A stretch of 13,519 bases of DNA from an uncultured Collinsella sp. (GTDB lineage: Bacteria; Actinomycetota; Coriobacteriia; Coriobacteriales; Coriobacteriaceae), in NCBI GenBank assembly GCA_958438955.1, contig CAUBTS010000054.1, forward strand, positions 1 to 13,519, read 5' to 3'. Position numbers and translations under genes: made by a program. Numbering within the stretch: the first letter of the stretch is position 1; every line of letters starts with the position of its first letter. Positions 7,307 to 13,519 of the stretch are shown in pieces. The notes below the pieces were generated by a model that saw only the letters and a list, made by a program, of their open reading frames with translations, searched no databases and was not told where the DNA came from.

Positions 7307-7705
7307 TTAGACTCGGTCGATGTCCATGCTGGCGATGAGGTCGATGTTGGTGTCTAGGAGGTTCTCTAGCACGACGTCGCCCATGCGGATGGGGGCGTTG
7401 ACGACTAGGCCTCGGATGAGGTTTATGGCCTGGGCGTGGAGTGCCAGCGGGATGGCTTCGGCCGTGCGCACGGGCAGCAGCGCCTCGTCGCCGCCGGATA
7501 CGGCCACAGTTGTGGTGAGCACGCGCATGGGGCAGGTGAGTTCCTGGTGTGCGAACTTATCACCGCGCGGGCAGCTGTTGCCGGTCACGGAGCGGACCTC
7601 TACCACGGAGCCATTGGCATCACGCTTGACCTCCACGGTTAGGAGGCACTCGGATGGGCAGGTGGTGCAGTTGAACTGCAGCGTATCGATTGCGTTATTG
7701 CTCAT
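7307..7705 (-). CDS. DUF1667 domain protein, small five-cysteine putative Fe-S protein
   Basis: This 132-aa protein belongs to the DUF1667/COG3862 type of small proteins with conserved Cys pairs, which in other bacteria accompany FAD-dependent glycerol-3-phosphate dehydrogenase genes (family knowledge). Five cysteines are visible: C13, C16 and C20 in CTTCPSEC, then C45 in NSCPRGDKF and C58 in LTCPMRVLT. The C-x2-C-x3-C...C-x-RG pattern suggests a bound iron-sulfur cluster. Its role is probably electron transfer or assembly for the two dehydrogenase subunits encoded just upstream. The ATG follows the TAG of the oxidoreductase gene after three bases. Its ribosome site GAGGAGG lies inside the end of that gene, so the two are probably translationally coupled. 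There is no signal peptide or membrane helix. The biochemical role is not established. Confidence 0.85.
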   Translation of the reverse strand: MSNNAIDTLQFNCTTCPSECLLTVEVKRDANGSVVEVRSVTGNSCPRGDKFAHQELTCPMRVLTTTVAVSGGDEALLPVRTAEAIPLALHAQAINLIRGLVVNAPIRMGDVVLENLLDTNIDLIASMDIDRV

Positions 7706-7708
7706 GAG

Positions 7709-9061
7709 CTATGCCTCCTCGATGGGATCGACGGACAGGACAATCTCGCTGGCACCCAGGTCGAGTGCGCGTTGAATCACCTTTGCCGTCAGCGGGAAGC
7801 TTTCCATTACGCTCGGTTTAAACGGCCGGACCTTGCCGGCGAACAGTTCCTCGCCGTCGGCCAAGATCCTCACGCGGGCGGCGTCGACGGGTCGGCGCAC
7901 GCGGAAGTTGAGTTTGGTGAGTGCCGCAGCCGTAATGCGTCCCGGCAGCGCGTAGCCCGCGATGCCGGCAGGGGAGACCGTGAGCTCCCAGCCCGTGTCT
8001 GCAGCGTACGCCTCGGCGCCGCCCAACGCCCACGCCGCCGCAGCCGCACCGGCACGCTCGGACTCGGTCGTCACGTTGTCGGCCAGGTCGTGTACGTGCA
8101 GCACATTGCCGCAGGCAAAGATGCCCGGCACGCCCGTTTGCAGGCTCTGGTCCACCACGGCGCCGCGCGTGCGCGGGTCAAGCTCCACGCCTGCGGCAAC
8201 CGAAAGCTCGTTCTCGGGAATCAACCCCACCGATAGCAGCAGCGTGTCGCACGGAACGATGCGCTCCGTCCCGGCAATGGGCGCTAAGTGCTCGTCGACC
8301 TGGCTCACCTCGACGGCTTCCACGCGGTCGTGCCCGATCACGCGCGTGACTGTGGTAGACAGATGCAGCGGAATGCCAAAGTCGTCCAGGCAGTTCTTGA
8401 CGTTGCGGCGCAGACCGTTGGCGTACGGCATGAGCTCGTACACGCCCTCAACGGAAATCCCCTCGAGCGTGCAGCGGCGCGCCATGATCAGCCCGATATC
8501 GCCCGAACCCAAAATGACGGCGCGCGAGCCGGGTTTGAGGTTTTCGATATTGATGTATCGCTGTGCCAGGCCGGCCGTAAACACGCCGGCGGGACGACTG
8601 CCGGGGATCTTGATCTCGCTGCGGGTGCGTTCGCGGCACCCCATAGCAAGGACAACCGCGCGTCCGGTGAGCTGCAGCATACCGGTACGGCTCATGATCG
8701 TGACGGTATGGACCGCGGTGTTTTCCGTAGGCTCGCCCGAATCAATCCCAAGCACCATGCTGTTCAGGAACAGCGCAATGTCGGTTGCGTGCACCTGGTC
8801 GATAAAGCGCTGCGCGTACTCGGGACCGGTGAGTTCCTGTTTAAAGTGCGAAAGGCCAAAACCGGGATGGATGCACTGGCGGAGGATGCCGCCCAAGTGC
8901 TGCTCGCGCTCCACGATGGCCACGCGTGCGCCTGCCTTATGCGCGGCAAGCGCGGCCGCCATACCGGCGGGGCCGCCTCCGATAACGACCACGTCGAAGG
9001 CCTGCGTTGCCACGGCCTCAACGGTGCCGCTATCAATCGCACTCGATCCGAATTCCGCCAT
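7709..9061 (-). CDS. NAD(P)/FAD-dependent oxidoreductase, second subunit of a GlpA-like dehydrogenase operon
   Basis: This 450-aa flavoprotein belongs to the pyridine nucleotide-disulfide oxidoreductase fold, in the branch related to HcnB and opine oxidase alpha subunits. The N-terminal FAD-binding Rossmann motif is GGGPAG (28-33, in FDVVVIGGGPAGMAAA), the ERE sequence follows the second strand, the second dinucleotide-binding motif is GSGDIG (185-190), and the late FAD-contacting motif is ACGN (about 316-319). No CxxxxC redox disulfide is seen at the usual position, so it is probably an electron carrier between its partners and NAD(P) or another acceptor rather than a disulfide reductase. 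The first 20 residues are a non-conserved leader without signal-peptide character. The gene is separated by one base from the GlpA-like gene before it and by three bases from DUF1667 after it, so all three are expected on one transcript. Confidence 0.9.
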   Translation of the reverse strand: MAEFGSSAIDSGTVEAVATQAFDVVVIGGGPAGMAAALAAHKAGARVAIVEREQHLGGILRQCIHPGFGLSHFKQELTGPEYAQRFIDQVHATDIALFLNSMVLGIDSGEPTENTAVHTVTIMSRTGMLQLTGRAVVLAMGCRERTRSEIKIPGSRPAGVFTAGLAQRYINIENLKPGSRAVILGSGDIGLIMARRCTLEGISVEGVYELMPYANGLRRNVKNCLDDFGIPLHLSTTVTRVIGHDRVEAVEVSQVDEHLAPIAGTERIVPCDTLLLSVGLIPENELSVAAGVELDPRTRGAVVDQSLQTGVPGIFACGNVLHVHDLADNVTTESERAGAAAAAWALGGAEAYAADTGWELTVSPAGIAGYALPGRITAAALTKLNFRVRRPVDAARVRILADGEELFAGKVRPFKPSVMESFPLTAKVIQRALDLGASEIVLSVDPIEEA

Positions 9062-9062
9062 C

Positions 9063-10517
9063 CTAACGCACCCCCTTCAGCGGCCCCTCGACCAGCCAAG
9101 AACCGGCATCCTCCAACAACACCTCGCTGGGGTCGCAGTCCAGCTCTCGGGCAAGAATCGCCACCACACGGCTCTGGCAAAAGTCGCTTTGGCACCGACC
9201 CATGCCGGCGCGGCAGCGGCGCTTGACGCCCTCGACCGAGACCGCGCCCGGCTGGCGTCGGATCGCGGCCACGATCTCGGCCTCGGGCACCGTTTCGCAG
9301 CGGCAGACAATCTGTCCCCACGCGGAATCGGACTCGATTAGCTCCTCCTTGCGCGCCAACGGTGCGCGGTCAAAGTCGTCCGGCGCGCGGCGAACGGGAT
9401 CCCAATCGGTCCGCTCGCGCAAAGCAACGCCCGCCTCGCGCATCACGTGCTCCATGCGCTCGGCAATGGCCGGTGCGCTCGCCACACCCGGCGACTGAAT
9501 GCCCGCCGCCTGGAAAAGCCCCGGCACCACGGCCGACTGTCCAATAAAGAAGTCGTTTGTTCCCTGAATGACCGGACGCCCGCCGGCAAATGCGCGCACC
9601 ACGCGGCGCGTATCCAGATCGGGCACCAGCTTGCGCGCACCGGTCAGCAGCGCGTTCACATCGCTTGCATAGGTCTGCGTGTCGCCCGGCTCGCGCACGG
9701 CGACGGTCGCGGTGATCACGGTGTTGCCGTGGACCGTGCCCGTGACGATAACGCCCTTCGATATCGGCGTCGGCACCGGGTAGAGCGGCATGAGCGCGCT
9801 CGGCTCCTTGTCCAGCACCACGATGTTGCCCTGGCGCCAGACCATCTGAAACTCTTCGGCCCCCGCCATATGCGAGATTTCGGCGGCGCCGTTACCCGCG
9901 GCGTTGATCAAGTAGCGGCAGCGCACGTTGCCAGCGGGGGTTGCCAGCGTAAAGCGCGCGTCGTCGCCCGAGTCCGCGACTTCAATCGCCTCCACTGACG
10001 CGGACCGCATAAACGTCACCCCGTTGGCCACGGCGTTCTCCAGCGCGGCGATGGCAACTTCAAATGGGTCGACAAACCCGGTCGAGGGGCACCACAACGC
10101 GCACGTTGCATCGGCACTGGCGCGCGGCTCTAATTCGTGGATGCGGTCGGGCCCGACGATCGACAGCTCGGGCACACCGTTGACATTGCCGTTGCGCCGC
10201 AGCTGCTCCAGATGCGCGCGGTCCTCGTCGTTGAAGCCCAGCACCATCGACCCGGTGCGGCAGAACAGAAAGCCCAGCTCCTTCGCCCACGTACTGTACA
10301 ACTCGCAGCCACGGGCGTTCACCTGCGCCTTTACCGTGCCCGGCGCAGGATCGTAGCCGGCGTGCACCAGGCCGCCGTTGGCCTTCGACGCGCCTAGCGC
10401 AATATCGTTAGCCGCCTCGACCACGCAAATGGAAAGGTCAAACCTCGCGAGCTGCCGCGCGATGGCGCACCCGGTGATGCCCGCGCCGACAATCGCGATA
10501 TCAAACGTTTCTGTCAC
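9063..10517 (-). CDS. GlpA-like FAD-dependent dehydrogenase with C-terminal BFD-type [2Fe-2S] domain
   Basis: This is the likely catalytic subunit, oxidising glycerol-3-phosphate or a related 2-hydroxy compound and passing electrons through FAD and an iron-sulfur centre. The N-terminal DAO-type domain starts with the FAD motif GAGITG (11-16) and runs to about residue 370. The C-terminal BFD-like domain has CRC (405, 407) and RAGMGRCQSDFC (ligands C442 and C447), with an extra C435. I chose the GTG at 10515-10517 (484 aa) because GGGAGG lies four bases upstream and the flavin fold begins five residues later; the reading frame stays open to 10646, but that extension is low-complexity and outside the fold. 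It is the first gene of the three-gene operon. Substrate assignment rests on family and neighbours only; an L-2-hydroxyglutarate-type dehydrogenase is the main alternative. Confidence 0.87.
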   Translation of the reverse strand: MTETFDIAIVGAGITGCAIARQLARFDLSICVVEAANDIALGASKANGGLVHAGYDPAPGTVKAQVNARGCELYSTWAKELGFLFCRTGSMVLGFNDEDRAHLEQLRRNGNVNGVPELSIVGPDRIHELEPRASADATCALWCPSTGFVDPFEVAIAALENAVANGVTFMRSASVEAIEVADSGDDARFTLATPAGNVRCRYLINAAGNGAAEISHMAGAEEFQMVWRQGNIVVLDKEPSALMPLYPVPTPISKGVIVTGTVHGNTVITATVAVREPGDTQTYASDVNALLTGARKLVPDLDTRRVVRAFAGGRPVIQGTNDFFIGQSAVVPGLFQAAGIQSPGVASAPAIAERMEHVMREAGVALRERTDWDPVRRAPDDFDRAPLARKEELIESDSAWGQIVCRCETVPEAEIVAAIRRQPGAVSVEGVKRRCRAGMGRCQSDFCQSRVVAILARELDCDPSEVLLEDAGSWLVEGPLKGVR

Positions 10518-10534
10518 AGTGCCTCCCAGACGAG

Positions 10535-10549
10535 TTGACAGGCCGTCAA
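10535..10549. promoter_or_regulatory. Putative operator dyad at the start of the GlpA-like operon
   Basis: TTGAC-N5-GTCAA is a perfect dyad 18-32 bases upstream of the GTG start. A weak -10-like TATCTT (minus strand, 10551-10556) sits just before it, so the dyad would overlap the transcription start, a common place for a repressor site. No clear -35 is visible. The regulator is unknown. Confidence 0.35.
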
Positions 10550-10686
10550 TAAGATATCCTACGGTCCGCACACCCCCCAGTGCGGCGGCAATGCGGCGAA
10601 CAGCCCCGCAACACCCGCCAACGGCAGGCGAGGGGAGACCCGGCAACGTCTACAACCTCGTCTGCCGACAACTACGGCAACCGTTC

Positions 10687-10824
10687 GTCTCGATCTGTAA
10701 CAGTTAGACGAGGATTTGGGTTCCAGATGTTACAGATTGAGACATTTGCCATGCGGGTCCTCCGTTTGTCTTGATCTGTAACATCTAGACCCGAATTCCG
10801 CTCCCGCCTGTTACAGATTGAGAT
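10687..10824. repeat. Two 81-base-spaced units of an ATCTGTAACA palindrome
   Basis: Four copies of a 16-base motif, GTCT(C/T)(G/A)ATCTGTAACA or a close variant, occur: forward at 10687-10702 and 10768-10783, inverted at 10728-10743 and 10809-10824. Both forward copies and both inverted copies are exactly 81 bases apart, so this is a diverged tandem duplication of one inverted-repeat unit. Each forward copy is also followed by an AGAC that can pair with its own GTCT. Between the conserved arms the two units differ freely. Confidence 0.85.
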
Positions 10825-10923
10825 GTTTGTGTCCGCGACAGCCCCGTATCCAGCCGTAGTCCCATATAAACAAACCCCGTGGTAAACTTGACCGGACTGT
10901 TAATATTCCGAAAGGTACCCCTA

Positions 10924-11355
10924 ATGTCCAAGTACATCTCCGAGCTCATGTCGCCGCAGCTTATGGGCGTCGTCTATGCCTTCGTTGGCTTTATCATCGC
11001 CCTGTATGTGCTGTCGGTCGTCTATGTGTTCATCGACGCTCGCCGCCGCGGCGCCAGCGCCTACGTGGCATGGGGCATCATCGCCCTCATCCCGTTTGTG
11101 GGCCTCATCGCCTATCTGGTTCTGCGTCCGCACTCCTACGCGGCCGACCGCGAGGAGCAGGAGCTGGACATGGCCCTGCGCGAGCGCCAGCTTGCCCAGT
11201 ACGGCACCTGCCCGCAGTGCGGCGCCCCCATCGAGAAGGACTTTGTGGTCTGCCCGGTGTGCGATACCCAGGTTCGCAACGTGTGCCCCAGCTGCCATCG
11301 CCCGCTCGATGCGCACTGGAAGGTCTGCCCCTACTGCCGAACTCGCATCCAGTAA
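10924..11355 (+). CDS. Small membrane protein with C-terminal double zinc ribbon
   Basis: This 143-aa protein has two predicted membrane helices (about 14-37 and 47-67, ending in a PLD-nuclease-N-like VGLIAYLVLRP stretch). A charged, probably helical linker (72-92) leads to a double zinc ribbon with four CxxC pairs: C96/C99, C110/C113, C121/C124 and C135/C138, each ribbon probably binding one zinc. The cytoplasmic ribbons may bind protein or nucleic acid; the function is unknown. I start it at ATG 10924, preceded by GAAAGG eight bases upstream, rather than at the in-frame GTG 10879, which would add 15 residues overlapping the likely promoter. It stands alone between a divergent operon and thrS. 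Confidence 0.85.
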   Translation: MSKYISELMSPQLMGVVYAFVGFIIALYVLSVVYVFIDARRRGASAYVAWGIIALIPFVGLIAYLVLRPHSYAADREEQELDMALRERQLAQYGTCPQCGAPIEKDFVVCPVCDTQVRNVCPSCHRPLDAHWKVCPYCRTRIQ

Positions 11356-11451
11356 CGCATCCATCGCCGGGCCGGCCGCAAGCCCCGGGCACACCGCAAG
11401 CCACGCGCGCCCCACACCTCGCGCCCACACGATGAAGCATGCGTAGAAAAT

Positions 11452-11482
11452 CGCCCGCCGTGCCATTAAGGTGCGGCGGGCG
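11452..11482. terminator. Hairpin between the zinc-ribbon gene and thrS, probable terminator
   Basis: A 13-pair stem (11452-11464 with 11470-11482, two of the pairs G-T wobbles) closes an ATTAA loop. On the plus strand it is followed only by CTTGTAT, a poor T-tract; on the minus strand it is followed by ATTTT. It lies 96 bases after the zinc-ribbon stop codon and directly abuts the thrS -35 region. Confidence 0.45.
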
Positions 11483-11483
11483 C

Positions 11484-11511
11484 TTGTATACCAAGGCAAC
11501 CTGCCTATAAT
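11484..11511 (+). promoter_or_regulatory. Promoter of thrS
   Basis: A perfect -10 box TATAAT (11506-11511) has TTGTAT (11484-11489) 16 bases upstream as the -35. Transcription would begin near 11518, giving a leader of about 64 bases before the ATG. Confidence 0.7.
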
Positions 11512-11555
11512 GATGCAAGTCAAAAACGCCGAGCGCATCGCACGCACTTGCATCA
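11511..11555 (+). promoter_or_regulatory. 10-base perfect inverted repeat in the thrS promoter and leader
   Basis: TGATGCAAGT (11511-11520) and ACTTGCATCA (11546-11555) are perfect inverted copies 25 bases apart. The first arm overlaps the last base of the -10 box and the likely start site. The second is followed by the ribosome site GAGAGGAG (11563-11570). It could be an operator, or, if transcription starts a little upstream, a leader stem. No T-box sequence is present. Confidence 0.45.
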
Positions 11556-11581
11556 GGCATCCGAGAGGAGAAAACATACCC

Positions 11582-13345
<1,764 letters not shown>

Positions 13346-13367
13346 GGCAAACTTCACAACAATTAAT

Positions 13368-13402
13368 AAAGGCGACCGTCCACAAAGGGCGGTCGCCTTT
13401 TT
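13368..13402 (+). terminator. thrS terminator 1
   Basis: AAAGGCGACCG (13368-13378) pairs with CGGTCGCCTTT (13390-13400). The stem is extended by TCC/GGG with one wobble around an ACAAA loop, and a five-T tract follows. It begins 22 bases after the thrS stop. Confidence 0.92.
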
Positions 13403-13416
13403 CATGCCGAAATAAG

Positions 13417-13444
13417 AAAAGCCGCTGGTTGAGCGGCTTTTTTT
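13417..13444. terminator. thrS terminator 2, possibly bidirectional
   Basis: AAAAGCCGCT (13417-13426) pairs with AGCGGCTTTT (13432-13441) around GGTTG, followed by T to 13444. The A-tract on the left gives a four-T tail on the minus strand, so it could also stop transcription from a convergent gene to the right. Confidence 0.85.
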
Positions 13445-13519
13445 GTTGCACAAAAAGGTACAGGTTGATCGCGTCGAAAATGTTGGTGTAAGGGCGGCGC
13501 CCTAGCGCCCGTTTAACGA

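Larger units (their letters stand above)
10518..10923. other. 406-base divergent intergenic region
   Basis: This region separates the minus-strand GlpA-like operon from the plus-strand zinc-ribbon gene and must hold both promoters. It contains the TTGAC dyad (10535-10549), a small hairpin CCGCAC-N8-GTGCGG (10566-10585), a GC-rich stretch without recognisable signals (10586-10686), and the paired palindromic units from 10687. It then has AT-richer candidate -10 sequences for the zinc-ribbon gene (TATAAA 10865-10870; TGGTAAACT 10880-10888). I see no coding sequence. Confidence 0.6.

Noticed and set aside
7962..9341. 459-residue plus-strand open frame opposite the two flavoprotein genes
   Set aside because: It crosses the boundary of two well-supported minus-strand genes and has no fold signature.
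10566..10585. CCGCAC-N8-GTGCGG hairpin as a riboswitch or terminator
   Set aside because: It has only six pairs and no T-tract, and lies upstream of the likely transcription start.
10518..10646. N-terminal extension of the GlpA-like protein to 10646
   Set aside because: The extra 43 residues precede the flavin fold, are low-complexity, and overlap the likely promoter and dyad; GTG 10517 has a good ribosome site.
10687..10824. CRISPR array
   Set aside because: There are only two units with inverted, not direct, internal repeats and diverged arms, and no cas genes nearby.
11356..11581. T-box riboswitch upstream of thrS
   Set aside because: There is no T-box consensus or Stem I features, and the leader after the TATAAT promoter is only about 64 bases.

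Overview
The window looks like a chromosomal segment of a GC-rich, Gram-positive, gut-type actinobacterium, most probably class Coriobacteriia and Collinsella-like. This is inferred from three things: the GC-rich coding style, a sortase substrate ending in an LAxTG-type signal (LAETG), and an anaerobic-style FAD/Fe-S glycerol-3-phosphate dehydrogenase operon. No rRNA gene was available to settle it. I see no tRNA, rRNA, CRISPR array, transposase or phage gene.

Positions 1-5640 hold a giant cell-wall-anchored surface protein made of about 19 Ig-like repeats plus one BIG2-type domain and a C-terminal sorting signal, followed by a strong terminator. Its 5' end is not a natural start. Repeat-like coding sequence continues in frame upstream of the nominal start (80) to about position 50, where a TAA interrupts it. 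The preceding bases (1-51) are open in another frame. The gene therefore continues out of the window on the left, either broken by a frameshift or carrying a one-base error. Its seven last Ig-like domains alternate strictly between two subtypes (A-B-A-B-A-B-A).

Positions 5750-6838 (minus strand) encode a complete M24 family Xaa-Pro peptidase with its own likely promoter. It is followed upstream by a 468-base non-coding stretch (6839-7306) rich in inverted repeats: a 161-base element with 30-base inverted ends, and a long hairpin with a T-tract that ends the next minus-strand operon. A relative of that hairpin lies between the surface protein and the peptidase.

Positions 7307-10517 (minus strand) are a tightly packed three-gene operon, transcribed right to left. 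It contains a GlpA-like FAD dehydrogenase with a C-terminal BFD-type [2Fe-2S] domain, an FAD/NAD(P) oxidoreductase, and a small five-cysteine DUF1667 protein. These probably form an electron-transferring glycerol-3-phosphate (or related 2-hydroxy substrate) dehydrogenase complex. No glycerol kinase or transporter is in view.

Positions 10518-10923 are non-coding: a dyad near the operon start and two 81-base-spaced palindromic units. Positions 10924-11355 encode a small membrane protein with a double zinc ribbon. Positions 11582-13345 encode threonyl-tRNA synthetase, preceded by a TATAAT promoter and a 10-base inverted repeat and followed by two tandem terminators. This ThrRS lacks the usual N-terminal TGS domain. 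I see nothing convincing in the last 75 bases.
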